Source: Tremella fuciformis (lineage: Eukaryota > Basidiomycota > Tremellomycetes > Tremellales > Tremellaceae). Taken from it: a stretch of 64,000 bases of DNA. Below are positions 10,957 to 22,597 of this stretch, in pieces. The translations under genes and the position numbers were made by a program. The DNA lies in NCBI GenBank assembly GCA_032768795.1, contig CP136493.1:806001-870000 (forward strand), in the 5' to 3' direction. The first letter of the stretch is position 1, and the number at the start of each line of letters is the position of its first letter. The notes below the pieces were generated by a model that was given only the letters and a program-made list of their open reading frames with translations, was not told where the DNA came from and did no database searches.

Positions 10957-12731
10957 CTACGGCGTCGTGTCGTACGTCGTGGACAGCCCGTGGCAGATGC
11001 CCTCAATGTCATTCCCATCCACCGTCTGCACGGCCTTGCCGCCCGTTCCAAAGCGCACAAAGGTGCCCCCGTTCGCGTCCGAGGGGTCGTACAACGGCCA
11101 GCCCTTGGACGGGAGCGAGTACGGGTCCGCGACAAAGTTGTACAGGTAGTCCTGCATCACGCCGGCCGTCTCCTTCTGCAACTCGGTGATGCCGCCGCCG
11201 AAGGGCGCAGTGAGGGGGTACGAGCCGAACCAGTTGTACAGGTCGCTCGAGTGGAACGCGCCGAGCCACGGCACGCCGCCGGACACGCTCGTAAAGTTGC
11301 CGGCGAACTGGTAGCGATACGTCGGGAGGCCGCCCTCGACGCGCGCGCCCGACTCGTTGTACGAGATGCAGATGATGTTGACCGTGTGCAGGGTGAGCCA
11401 CGCCTCGGAGGGGCCGAGCGAGTAGTTGGCCGGCGAGGTCGGGACGAGGGACGCGCCCTCGCGCGCGTTGGTGCCGATGATCTTGGGCACCTGGGCGATG
11501 CGGCCGTCGCGCGCGCGCTGGTGGTATTCCTGCGCGGGGAAGACCCACCGCGAGTCGGGGCGCCGGAAGAAGGACAGGGCGGGCTTGGTGCCGTTGTCGC
11601 CGTACTGCCCGACGAAATTCATGATGCGCGCGGCGGGGACGTGGCGCATGCAGTCGAGCTCGCGCTGCGCGTCGCAAAAGTCGCACCCGAGGCTCTTGGC
11701 GACAAAGGTAAAGTTGGATCCCGAAAAGTCGGCGTTGTTGGCAAAGTCGATAAAGTCGTACGGGGTGCCGTCGGGGCCGTAGTTGGTCGCGAGGCTCTCG
11801 GCCTGCCCAGAGTCGGAGACGGACGCGCGGATGAGCGGGTCGTCGGGGTGCGCAAAGAGGTAGTTGTCGCCGGCGCCGCCGCCGGCCGACTGGCCCCAGA
11901 GGGTCATGGCGTCCGGGTCGCCGCCAAACGCGGCGATGTTCTCGTGCACCCACTCGACGGCGGCGCGCTGGTCCTGGAACGCAAAGTTGGTCTCAGTGCC
12001 ATTCTTGAGTCCGCGCGCATTCGGGAAGCGTGCGCATCAGCCCGCGGCCGCCGACGTCGTGCAAAGGAAGACTTATCAAAGATGTTCAGACGGTGGTTCA
12101 TGGTGACGACAATGTGCTTCTGCGTGCGGTGGACCCACCCGGCGGGTTTCTGCGCGTCGACGTCGACGCCGCCCGTGTTGTCCCCGCCGCCCGTGATGAA
12201 GATGATGACGGGCAGGCGCGACTGGGGCGTGGCGCCGGCGGGCGTCCAGATGCCGAGCGAGAGGCAGTCTTCCTGGGACGTCTGGAGCATCTCGCCGGCA
12301 AACTTGTTCTGGCCGTACGAGTTGACGCGGAGGCCGGTGAGGTTGAAGGTGTACACGCTGCCCTTGGCCGGGACGTACTGCGGGCACGCGGCGCCGAACG
12401 TCGTCGAGTCGATCTCGTCAGTGCAGTCGTCCAGCCGCTGCGGGGGCGCCCAGCGGTAATTGCCCACGGGAGGCTGGTCTCAGCCGCCTACTCTTGCTTT
12501 TTCTCCGCTGGTCTTGTGGTGGATGGGACATACCTTTGCGTAGGGGACATACTTGAACTGCCGCACGTCGGGATAGGTATCGTTCAGATCACCCAGGAAG
12601 GTGCCGGTGCGCGTGGTCACGGTGAGGTTGGCATACTTTGGCGCATCGCGGCAGTTGTTGCCGCTCACCTGGGCCGGCAACAGCAGCACGGCCACAACGA
12701 CGGCGAGGAGCAGTGCGGCGACAGACCTCAT
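10957..12731 (-). CDS. Secreted type-B carboxylesterase/lipase
   Basis: Three exons, 12731-12534, 12473-12077 and 12029-10957, give 555 aa. A signal peptide is plain ([20 protein letters not shown]). Family landmarks follow: [31 protein letters not shown], a GGG oxyanion segment, NHRLNIFGFPNARGL, and the nucleophile elbow GQSAGG with Ser at about residue 246. [10 protein letters not shown] supplies the likely catalytic His. Several N-x-S/T sites fit a secreted glycoprotein. The enzyme should hydrolyse carboxylic esters outside the cell; the substrate is unknown. The second intron (12076-12030, 47 nt) begins ATAAGT and ends GCAC. No GT-AG alternative restores NIFGFPNARGL, so it appears to be an AT-AC intron (see findings). 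Confidence 0.93.
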
Positions 12732-13298
12732 TGTCAGTCCTGCTAGCAAAGGCTGGGGACCGGACGGCTCACCACACCCAACCCCAGCTCAGCTTTTCAA
12801 GTCGGACCCGGCGCCGGTACGGGTCCCCAGAGGACGGATGAGGAGTCTTGGCGCTGCTCATCTTACAGCCAGTCTTGGGGTTTCGAGACGACGCAAGCGA
12901 CGCCGATCAGCAGGTCTCGGCGTCCGCATCCGACACCGTGAGAGCACGGACAGAGGTGCGGTGCCAAGACACTCGGGAGGGCTAAGTGAGCAGTGAGTCA
13001 TGTCGTCGGTACGACGCGGGTGCCCCGAGATATATGACTACTACGGTCAGGAGGACTTGTACTGTATCTCGGCTTGTACGGTCCGTCAGGACGATGGAGG
13101 GAAACTGCAGAATACGAAAGAGATTATCCATTCGCCGTTCCTGATACATGGGGCTAACGCTACGCTCTACCATCTCACTGAGCTTCATGGTTGCGGTCAA
13201 AGCAAGGTGTGCACTATGTTTGGTGGGCCGTTGGGGCGATAAACTCGACCGCAAGGATCAGGTCGTCGCGATGGACAAGTCTATGTCGCGCTTCCCCA
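12732..13298. other. Intergenic, esterase promoter and flank of next gene
   Basis: A 567-base stretch that must hold the minus-strand esterase promoter (just above 12731) and the 3' flank of the minus-strand gene that ends at 13299. Short frames exist on both strands, but none has recognisable content or a convincing splice pattern. I see no TATA box at the expected distance. Confidence 0.4.
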
Positions 13299-13961
13299 CT
13301 AGAGACTCAACGGGATATGATCGTCGAGCACATACGACCCCACCTGGACGTAATGCTCCACAATGTACTCGGACCGCCCACGCGACTGCTCCGTGTGCGG
13401 TCCAAAGACGGGCTTGTAGCAGACACTCTCCTCCACCACACCTCGCTTCTCGTCCGAGCACGCGTACACAATGCCAGACTTGTCTCTCGACTCGAACATG
13501 TCCTCCAACTCCCAGCGCCCTGCGACCTGATATGAGTTTCCCGTCATCGGGCTTGGACATTTGTCCACAGTCCCACGCGGTCCCGACATCATGTCCAAGA
13601 CTTTAGGCATGTCCAGGGATGCGTTCAAGGAGCGAACGATCCTCAGGAAGCTCTGCTGCCAGAGATCCTCCTCCAGCGCATGCGACCAGGCTTCCCCAGT
13701 TGCACTGCATCGTCTGAACGCCTCCCGGCGGTTGGAGAGGACTTTCAGCGTGATCTCTGCGAGGTTTGCGCTGAAGGTTTGCCATCTGGACCGTGCGACC
13801 TCGGAGTGATGGGCGCATACCGGCGGCCGCAGAGTGTAGGTGAGCTGCAGTTCTTCCCAGGTAGCCGGGCTCTCTGGAACAGCGGTAGCGTCAAAGAGGA
13901 CCGCTTTGCAGAGAGGACTGAACTTGTCGTGAGGGTCGACTGCCACGAGTGTGGTCGCCAT
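13299..13961 (-). CDS. Unknown 220-aa protein
   Basis: Uninterrupted frame read from ATG at 13961 (MATTLVAVDPHDKFSPLCKA). The frame stays open upstream to 14087, so a start there is possible. The protein looks globular and mixed: a helical part (ARSRWQTFSANLAEITLKVL), then a Cys/Met-containing middle and a C-terminus rich in Tyr/Val (SEYIVEHYVQVGSYVLDD). There is no signal peptide or membrane segment. It may belong to the loosely defined set of fungal-specific proteins. I could not match it to a family, and an unnoticed intron near residue 170 is possible. Confidence 0.5.
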   Translation of the reverse strand: MATTLVAVDPHDKFSPLCKAVLFDATAVPESPATWEELQLTYTLRPPVCAHHSEVARSRWQTFSANLAEITLKVLSNRREAFRRCSATGEAWSHALEEDLWQQSFLRIVRSLNASLDMPKVLDMMSGPRGTVDKCPSPMTGNSYQVAGRWELEDMFESRDKSGIVYACSDEKRGVVEESVCYKPVFGPHTEQSRGRSEYIVEHYVQVGSYVLDDHIPLSL

Positions 13962-14248
13962 CCCTGCGGTCTTCGTACAAGAGGTGATGGTGCTTTGTCT
14001 GGCGGTCAGTTTAGATTCGTCGAGACCGTCTCTGGTCTCTGTTGAGTTGTATCCCGCATGTGAAACGCGACTGTGAAGAGCCGACACTAAGGATCGTGGT
14101 CAGTGTGTCAGATTGCTATCACCCCTTTGAGCGCGATCTACATTGATATGCACTCGAAAGGGAGAGCAAGAGCGAGGAGCAGATGAATCTGCACAAGAGG
14201 GAGTGGTGGCAATCCAGATACGAAGATGCAACGAGGGGTCCGACTTTA

Positions 14249-16122
14249 TCATGCCAAGCCCAACTGCTGCCGTCTCTCGCGCACCGCCTCTGCCAAACGA
14301 CTCAACCCCAGCTCTGCCTCGGAGTCAAGGTCGACGATCGAGAACGACAGCCGGACGTGCGGGCTCGTCCGCTTGTTGGGATAGAAGCTGGGCTCAGCTC
14401 GTAATCCTCCTGGACTTAATGACCCACCAGTATCCCGGCACGGCGACAAAGCCCTTCTCGAGCGCCGCGCGACTGATCAGGTCCATCGAGTCGTCGATGC
14501 CCGACGGGCTGAGGTCGAGCCAGAAGAACATGCCGGCGGTGGGCGAGACCCAGGTCGCCAGGCCGTCCAGGTGCTTGTGCAGCAAGGCCTCGAATTTGCC
14601 TCGGCGGTCGGCGTAGAATGCGGCGACCGACTTGCAGTGCCCAATGAAGCCTTCGAGGCCCCCTATATATCATGAGCAATGCCGCTCCTTGGAGGCGGAA
14701 ACAGTATCTTACATGTTTTCATCAGAGCCAGTGCTACGCCCTGCGCGATACCACTTGTGTGCAGGTTGTTGGCCGAGTGGGCGACATCGATGGCGTGACA
14801 CAATGCTTTTGGGCCTGTTGCAAAGCCCAGACGCATCCCGCCCGACAGCACCTTTGAGACCGAGTCGAAGCGGATGACGTGTCCGCCCTTCGGGAAGACC
14901 TGGGTCTCTAGCTCGAAATAGCTGGGCATGAATGGTGTGGAGAGGAAATCTGGCGATCAGTGTCGGTGAACCCGGGGACTGGCGGGCATACAATAAGGGT
15001 CATCTGCACTGTCAGCGCAAGACACGAAGGGCAAAGAGAGGTGACTGACCCTCAATGATCAAGATGTTGTGCTTCTTGCACACGGCGAGGACGTCGAGCT
15101 TGCGTTGCCTCGAGGCTGAGCACCCAGATGGGTTGCAACCAACGGGGTTGGTACTGATCTGAGCTCCAGTCCCTTAGTACAACAAGCCGGCCACGCACTA
15201 CACCGCCTTGGGCTTCCGCTTGCCCGCCGGCCACGACGAGAGGATGCTCTCCATGTTGACCGCCGACAGGCCCTCCGAGTCCACCTCCACCTCTGCCTCT
15301 CAGCCGCGCCCGAGACCCATCTGTCTTGTTCTTGACGCACCGATCATCTCCGCGTCCAGGTTGCGCAGAGAAGGCAAAACCCCAGCATACAGGGGCGCCT
15401 CCAGCAGAATAGGATCTCCATGGTTGATCACAGCATTAAAACACTGCTCTCAGCCTGCGACCCCTCCAACGACAGACCGGCGGGCGCCCACCTTGACCAT
15501 CAAGTCCTGGCTCCCGCTGCCCACGCTGACCTGGAACTCGGCCTGCGGACGCTTATGCACGGTCTCCTGGAAGTTGCCCAGCCACTTCCGGAGGCTGTTC
15601 ATGCCGGGCGAGGGACCGTACTGGAGTGCGTCGTCCAGGTCTTGCCCGTCGATGGTCACGTCGCTCGTTTGGCCAGGGGCGGAGCCGTCCAGCGGCGGCT
15701 TGAGGTGGAGGGTGATGGCTGCAAAGGGGAACGAATCGGGGTTGGGCAGTCCTCCTCTATCCATCAGCCATTGCTGCCTGCCCCCACGTATAGAAGCCAT
15801 TTTGAGAATGCAACGAACCGCTGTCCGTTAGTAGATGGGTGGAGCAGGCCAACGGGCAGACGTACGAAAGAGATGGTGCCCGGTTGCTCAAACTTCATCA
15901 GTCCTCGGACTGGGCCTCAGCAACTCCGCTACGAGTGTCGAGGGCGAGGGCGAACGAAGACTCACTGCCGTCGATCTCGGCCACACGAGCGCGGTCGTTC
16001 AAAAAGTACAGCTCGTCTTCCGGGCGGACATTCTGGGGTGGGGGCAGCGTCTTGTGGGCATTGACCGACTGCTCGCCTGGCGGAGTCGGGCATGCCGATG
16101 CGTCACCATTCACCACTGCCAT
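14249..16122 (-). CDS. PLP-dependent class I aminotransferase (Aro8/2-aminoadipate type)
   Basis: About ten exons on the minus strand: 16122-15966, 15909-~15862, ~15754-15492, 15443-15341, 15292-15199, 15153-15050, 15003-14992, 14949-14713, 14662-14428 and 14387-14249. Landmarks: KFEQPGTISF, GGLPNPDSFPF, LQYGPSPG, the substrate strand EAPLYAG, NPVGCNPSG, IIEDDPYYFLS, and the PLP-lysine segment FDSVSKVLSGGMRLGF. The C-terminal half (PTAGMFFWLDL ... FYPNKRTSPHVRLSFS) is also typical. Such enzymes transaminate aromatic amino acids, kynurenine or 2-aminoadipate; which one cannot be told. The exon holding DDPY is only 12 nt. The exon 2/3 junction is unresolved: the best GTACGT donor (15865) and TAG acceptor (15757) are out of phase. 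The GTCTGC donor (15861) with a GAG acceptor works but changes the motif. Confidence 0.85.
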
Positions 16123-16408
16123 TTCGGATATCTAGTAGCGCGGCTCGGCTGAGCTCTTCAGGCTGTGAGATGGAAAGAAGATGTCGATGCAATTATCAAG
16201 TCCGAGTCGAGTGACTGACCGGACTTTTCCGGCGAATAGGTGACATCCACTCAACGGCTGCTTTGACTGGGATGCTTTTGAGATTACCTTGATCACGGCG
16301 TGCTGTGCCAAGCCGAAAAGCGCATTTGGCGCGCTCGCGAAGAGCCATCACTCAGAATCAGAGAGCAGATACAACTGGAATCCCACACCAGCCTACAAAA
16401 TCACCTAT

Positions 16409-19400
16409 TCACTCGTCCAGCCCCATTCGCTTGCGCATCACGCGGTACTCCTCCAGTAGCTCTGGTCTGGTGTTGGCTTTCAAATGCGGGACACAGTCGT
16501 CATCGTCAAACACCGTATCGCAAACCGGCAAAGCGTGATTGAACCTCACCGCCGCCGCATACTCGTCCAAAGTGCCGATCAACATGCCTTGGCTCACAGT
16601 GACGAGGTATCCATCAGAGATCAAGTCGATCGAGTCGCAAGCGTCCACAGGCGATGTCTGTTGTTGGCCGGCTCTGCGAGCTAATGCCTCGTAGATTGGT
16701 GCACCCGCTTCCAGTCGGCGGTTGAGCTCAAGACCCGCGCCTCGGAACATCTGCCTTTCTTTGAGCAAGCGGACGGCCCGCCGACCTGCCGTGTCGTCTG
16801 TCCCGGATGGTGCGACCAGAGAGGGTAGCGGATTCGATGTGTTGGCGACGGTCATCTCATCCAGTATGGGTCTGAACCCTTTCGAAGCGTCGACCACGGC
16901 ATCACCGACCTCCTTGTAGCTGTCGCTGATGGAGAGAATGGAAAGAGTCTCGTTGGGAACGTCGAACGTGCAATCGACTTTCGGATCGGCAACATCCTCG
17001 ATCGCAGCTGTCCCGTGAGACCCAATGAACGCGATGAGGTCGGAACCGTCGATAGTTGGATCTGGAGAGCTCATCTGACCAAGCATCAGTTGTTCAGCTC
17101 GGGCGAAGATCGGAGCGTGGAGGACGTCTCGAACACTTCGGCGGTAGACTTGCTGACCCAGAGTTGGAATGGCGTAAAACTCCAAGAACGCCTGATTCAA
17201 GCCATGGCCAAGCTCCCATAAAGTTCCACCATGATCTCGAGGCGGTGGATCCGTGCTACTGACTTTTGCGACCAGTTTCGAGTACTCTCCCCTCTCGACG
17301 AGACGATCGATCCTTACGAGGCAGTCGTACCAATCTAAAAAGGGTTTGCTGGCCACTTCGGGGGAGGCCGAGCCATCTGGAGCAGAACCGGCAGATACAG
17401 CATGCTCGTCGTCCCATGCTTGAACCCAAGTCAAGAGCTGCATATCGATTACAGGTTGGCCGTTGACATCGGGTCGTGCCCACAACGCCAGTCGCTTCTG
17501 ATCTGGGGAGGCATTGGGTCGATAGACGTCACCGGGAATGGGCATTCCGACTGCCATGGAAGACAATTCTTTGAAGATATCTTGGAGCTGGTTGGCAGTG
17601 TCATCACTGAGAAGGGGATTGGCGAGCTGGACAGTGTTTGTGCTCTGTCCAGAAGTGAATGTGTAGCTAGTCTTGTTTTTGGGCTGAGCCAAGTCGATCA
17701 ATTGCGCTAAACAGCTGTCGATCGTGTTGAGATCGTTCTCTGACCGGACGTGGAGCAAGTCGATCACCGCATCGATCTCTTTCTCGACCTCATCCATCTC
17801 GAAGAAGCTCTGCACCATCAACTTGAGGACGTCGAGCGCGATGGTAGGCAGGGTGTTGAGGACCTTTTGCATTGCCGACGTGTCTCCCGTCACTGGATTC
17901 GCGACCGGTGCTGGAGCAGGAGTGGCGCTGTTGGCGTCCTTCTTGACATTCAGATCCTTTAGGATGCTTTCGAATGGTCCGACTGCCACATTGATTCGCT
18001 TAGCGACGCCGTTGACGTGGTCGATGGCGATGAGTTTTGCTTCGATGGTTCGACACTGTTCAGTCATTTTGCTGATACCCCCGTAGAAGTCTTGTATGTC
18101 GGCGTAAACGGCTCTGAGAGCCGCGTCAAACTTGGTGGTAATGGGTCGTATCTCCTTGAGTTGGGTAATGTAGTCGGTCAAATGCGGGTCCAGTACCTCA
18201 TAGACTGATCTGAGGCTGGCCTCGAGCTTGACATATCTGGCGCTGTCGATTCGAGGCTGCTCTTTGTCGTCCTGTGGCTCCGAGTAGTGGACGACCACCT
18301 GACCAAGGGCATGAGTGAGTGTGAGGCAATTGAGCTCGGTCTCCAACCTCCTCTTGATCATGACGATGAAGGAATCGAGGTCCTTGACGTCTGGCCCCAG
18401 GGTCTTGGGGAAGCGAGCAGGCGAGTTGATCTTGTCGGCATGGGCGTGCATGGCGGCATAAGCCACCTCTAGACCGGCCAATCCCGTCGTCTCGGTGCCT
18501 GTACGAGGCTTCTCTGCCTCTTCCAACATGGCGGCGGTGCTCTTGATCACCGAGTCGATGGTGCCTTTGACACCGTCAATGGCCCCTTGCACATGGCCGA
18601 TCCCGGTCGCGATGACATCTCCGCCCATGACGTAGTCGAGCATGGGCTTGATACCGGTAGTGAGGGCGGTGCGGTAAGACAGAGGCAGTTGCAGGAGCGC
18701 ATCGACGTCGTCGAGAGCTGGTCTCATCGCCTTGACAAGCGAGTGGACGTGATCAGAGAGGTCCTTCAGATCGTCGTCGTGGTAACCAAACAGCTGGTCG
18801 GCAGCTTTGGCGACGACCTGCGATGAATCGAGGGCGGCGATAGCGTCTTTGATGACGAACGTGATTTTGTCAAACTTGTCGTCAAAGTCGGCAAAGGCGG
18901 CATGAAACTTGGATGGGTCCGCAATTTGAGGCTTCTGAGTGTTGTACGAAGATAGCGGAGGATTAAGGGCAGGTGCATCGGTTGACCTGGCGGAATCTCG
19001 TGCAGCCGTGGCCGGATCGTGAACCACTCGCATGGTGATGGAGACGGGGAGCTCGTTGTGAATAGCGTAGGTGAGCTTTGGTGTTTCTGGCGGGGTCCTC
19101 GCCTCCATATTACCACTAGCAGCAACGAAGAGCCTGGCCCTAACGGCTGGAGCTGGGGTACTATCGGGCTCTTTGACACCAGTCAAGTTGATGAAGTCGC
19201 TCATGGTGGTCTGGACCTTCTTCACCGTTTCTTTGGTGCGCGCAATAGACACGGCATTTTCACCAGGAGTTTCCACGGCTGCCGGGACGAGTTTCAGCTT
19301 GAGAGAGGGTGAGGGAGCGATGGCTGCTTTGACCAGTCCCGGCATCGGAGGCGTTGATGGTGGGCGGACCATGTCGGCCGATCTGGGCACGGCCAGGAGT

Positions 19401-20929
19401 ACGACGGGGGTCTTGTTGGCTTTCAGTTTGTCCAGCTCTTCCTGCCGACGTTCTGCCCAATTGCCAAAGCCGTCCGCATCGACCTTATCCCCTTGCACGA
19501 CTAGAGCTGTTAGAGCATGGCGCCAGAACGGGGGCAAAGGTCCACTCGCCTGTGGAAACCACTGTGAAGAGAGATCCAGCGGGGTCTGCCCGGAATTGCT
19601 GAAGCTCTGACCTCATCTGGGAGGCGGTCAGCGGACAAGAGGTGCACGAGCGTCTCCGAGACCTACCGCGTTTAGACTGTTCATGACTCCCTGTCCGTCG
19701 CTGCCAATCTTGACGTCGGTGAATGCTTCGTACACGCTCTCCAAACTGTGCATCAAGAACTCCTTGATCTCATCCTTGAGGGCAGTGATGCCCAGCTTGT
19801 CTTCGATCGTCTGCACGAAGTCGGCGATCCACTTCTTGATGCCGAGCTCGTTCATGACTTTGTCGATGAGCCACCCTACAGTGTGCTCCCAGAGCCATTG
19901 GACGCAATCCTGCTCGAATGAGCCAGAGTGCTTTCAGAGGCGAGCATGTACCGGACCCACCAGGACCCAAAAGAAGGGTTCAAACCATCCCTTGATTGTG
20001 CCACAGACATTCATGCACTTTTTGACGATGTCCATCACGGGGCGCATCGCTTCAAGCGTAGCACCGATGCCGTGCTCAATCTGTCATATGTATCAGTTTG
20101 ATTATCAATTTGATGAGGGTCAGGGGAGGAGAGACCACGACAGACCGGCTTGATGACCGCATCACGAAAGCTTTCCCATCCGTCTTTGACGGCTGTCTTG
20201 ATGACGTCGATTATGATACTCACCGCACTGAACTTGTCAGCAGACATCGCTTGGATGAGCACAGTGACAGGATGGCTCACTCGAATGCGGTGCCGGCTGC
20301 CCCGGAGACGTCCTTGAGCTTTTTGAGGATGTCCTTGACGATGTCGTCCGAGGTCTCGTGGAAGAACTCGAACAGCAGCCAATCAACCAGTCTGGACACG
20401 GTGAACATGGTGCCCAGCGTGCTGACCCAGGTGGGCAGCTCATCCCGGATAGAGGTGAGGTGGGTCGCAATTGGAGTGACGACTCGCTTCAGGTTGTTGA
20501 GCACCACGTCTTTGGCCTGATCGATCAATTCTAGGCGAGCAGTGTATGATGCAGAACCAGACCGACCTCTTTGACCACTGTTCTAAGCTCATCAACTATC
20601 GCCTTGACTGTCTGCTCGATATGGAGGTTCTCGATGAAGGACGCAGCCTCGGCGAGTATCGGTCCCACCTCGGGTATGAGCTCTCCGAGGTATTGACAGA
20701 ACTTGATGGCATCGTGCAGGATGGCGAGGATGTCGTCTGTTAAGTTGAGAAAGGACAGAGCATCCCCGACATATTGGTCGATCCTGGTAATGACAACGAG
20801 GAGCTCGGAGATTGGGCCGTGTATGACCTCAATGGTCGAGCTGGCAGCTTTGAGTCCTTCGTGGATCTTGTGAAGCTCCACTGTGGCCTCGGATGCCTTG
20901 ATTCCGGGGTCGATCTGTACGTCGGGCAT
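16409..20929 (-). CDS. Giant helical protein of unknown function (1,406 aa)
   Basis: Seven exons on the minus strand: 20929-20563, 20530-20281, 20227-20146, 20080-19961, 19909-19667, 19616-19550 and 19500-16409, together 1,406 codons with an open frame. The protein is almost entirely alpha-helical by composition, with repeated amphipathic stretches (TDDILAILHDAIKFCQYLGE, LVDWLLFEFFHETSDD, LDVLKLMVQSFFEMDEVEKE) separated by a Pro/Lys/Thr linker near residue 380. It has no signal peptide, no clear transmembrane run and no Walker or catalytic motif that I can see. Exons 1-6 are short and exon 7 is 3.1 kb. The intron at 19549-19501 is GC-AG. The intron at 20562-20531 would be only 32 nt. It lies head-to-head with the 243-aa gene at 21587. 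It could be a structural, lipid-binding or pore-like protein; this is open. Confidence 0.75.
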
Positions 20930-21586
20930 CCTGCACTCGATTTGCTGTGTGGGATGTACTGTACACTGGGTGAGTCAAACAGGCCACGGTCCTCGTTATA
21001 CTCGGCTTGACCCCCGGCGTGAGCCATAGCTCGCTGTCACCTTGACCGGCTCACTAAAAATACGTCAGACATGCTTTTGCAAACGGGTAAGGAGGGGATC
21101 TGGTGTGACTGAAGCGACTGCTGAGAGGTGACATGGCGTTGAACCGTGTCAGTCGGGTGCGTGCTGGACATACGTGGAGTGACAGCATATCTGAGCCTGG
21201 GATGCGGGATATGCTGACATCAGGTCGAGATTGATCGTCTGGGACATCAGGTACGATCGGCAGCCAGGTCTCTATCGGCAGCTGTCAGCATCTGCCCCTG
21301 CTTCGAGAGGAGAAGGCAGTCAAAAAAGAAAGAGATGAAAGACAGATCAGAAGGTGAATGGCACCTGACGGCGCTTTCGACATGCCTTGGCGTTGCACGG
21401 GAGCCGTGAAGCCTAAAGTATTGGTCACGCTGTTCACCAGTGGTCAGCCGCTGACAAGGCGGGCCAGAGAGGGGGTCCTCGATGCAACCTACTCTATAAA
21501 TACAGCACAAATACCCTCCCATCCGGCGAGGAAACACAATCATTCATTCCGCCATCCAGACACACGTTCAAGCATCACTCGTCAAG
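20930..21586. other. Shared promoter region between two divergent unknown genes
   Basis: A 657-base region between the starts of the 1,406-aa gene (minus) and the 243-aa gene (plus). It holds a TATA box for the plus-strand gene (listed separately). An in-frame-looking ATG at 21027 on the minus strand (MAHAGGQAEY) exists, but its splice to the main frame does not work in phase, so I treat this as upstream sequence. Confidence 0.5.
21495..21502 (+). promoter_or_regulatory. TATA box of the 243-aa gene
   Basis: TATAAATA stands 85-92 bases before the ATG at 21587, at a spacing normal for a fungal TATA promoter with a 50-60 nt leader. Clear TATA boxes are scarce in this window, so this suggests strong or inducible expression. 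Confidence 0.65.
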
Positions 21587-22375
21587 ATGTCCGCAGGCGC
21601 CGGTGCCACCGTCGAGAAGCCTCCTGTTGGCTTTGAAGGCCTCACGGAGACCGAGCGAAAGGCTTGGATAGCCAAGCACAAGAGGGCAGAGGGCGATACA
21701 TACACCCTCGGCGAGATGGCCGCGAGCGATCGGTCCGCATACGCGTACCTCGGTGGTGTCAATGGCGGTCTGTCGCTAATCATCAACGCGGTCGACGGTC
21801 ATGCCCCAGAGGGTACCGTCAAAGACGTGCTCAAGATGATCTTCACTGCCGTCGCCACAGCTGTGGTTGAAGTTGCGAAATCCGTAAAGGCAGACGCTTT
21901 GGACATTGAGAAGAAAGGTATCCTCCAAGACCACCCGCTCAGCTCTGACATGCCCGACTTGCCAGACCCGGCTGCCAAGCCCACCTATGCCGTGAGTACG
22001 AGTGCTCGCAGTGCCGGAATGGCATTCAATCGCTGACGAGGAATGTAGGGTCTCGCACAAGCCATTGAGGGTGTCATTCAGCCTATCATCAGCTCCTCCG
22101 CGACCCTCAACGTCCTTACTCCGCACATGAGTTTGACCTACGCCAAAGTCATCGAGATCCTTTTCAAGTCGATCTCCGATGCCATCAAGGGACTCGACGA
22201 TGCCGCTCATCCACATCACCCCACTCACGCCCTCTTCGCACTGCGGACCCCCAGGGGCGTCCCGGACCTTCCGGAGCCACCTCATGGGGCGCTGACTACC
22301 GAAGAGGTTACGGCCAAGGGCAAGCAGATCGCTGCGATCCTCGACGGGGCTATTGAAGCAGAAGAGTTGGATTAG
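21587..22375 (+). CDS. Unknown 243-aa protein beside the giant helical gene
   Basis: Two exons, 21587-21991 and 22049-22375, joined by a 57-nt GTGAGT...GTAG intron in phase 0. The N-terminal 60 residues are charged (GLTETERKAWIAKHKRAEGD). Two helical hydrophobic blocks follow: LSLIINAVDGHAPEGTVKDV and MIFTAVATAVVEVAKSVKAD. Later come VIQPIISSSATLNVL and a His/Pro-rich turn (DDAAHPHHPTHALF), then a charged C-terminal helix. No signal peptide is present. The family is not recognised. The style (amphipathic helices, Ala/Val-rich) resembles its divergent neighbour, which suggests a partner or related scaffold. That is inference from composition and position. Confidence 0.8.
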
Positions 22376-22597
22376 AGGAGGGGAGTCTGTCTACTTTATG
22401 GGCCAGGGGAACTTCTTTTTCAGGCTCGAACAAGGTTCACACCGTTGATCAAGATGCGTACATATATACAGTAAGGCGCCGACGGCCCTCCGTTTTGCCC
22501 AGAAAGAGATGGTCGGACCTTGAACGCGCGGTAGACGTGAGAAGAATTCATCTGCTACGAGCGCCAACGAGCACAATCTAGTAACTATGACCCGAAC

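Noticed and set aside
10954..12459. 501-codon plus-strand frame
   Set aside because: Exact shadow of the GC-rich carboxylesterase on the minus strand; Arg/Val/Gly-rich nonsense typical of antisense frames.
15492..15800. ATG at 15800 (MASIRGGRQQW) as an independent gene start
   Set aside because: The downstream sequence is the middle of the aminotransferase, and the first 15 residues do not resemble the family; it is intron sequence.
20967..21027. Upstream exon MAHAGGQAEYNEDRG for the giant helical gene
   Set aside because: The only nearby intron (36 nt) does not join in phase, while ATG at 20929 opens the frame directly.
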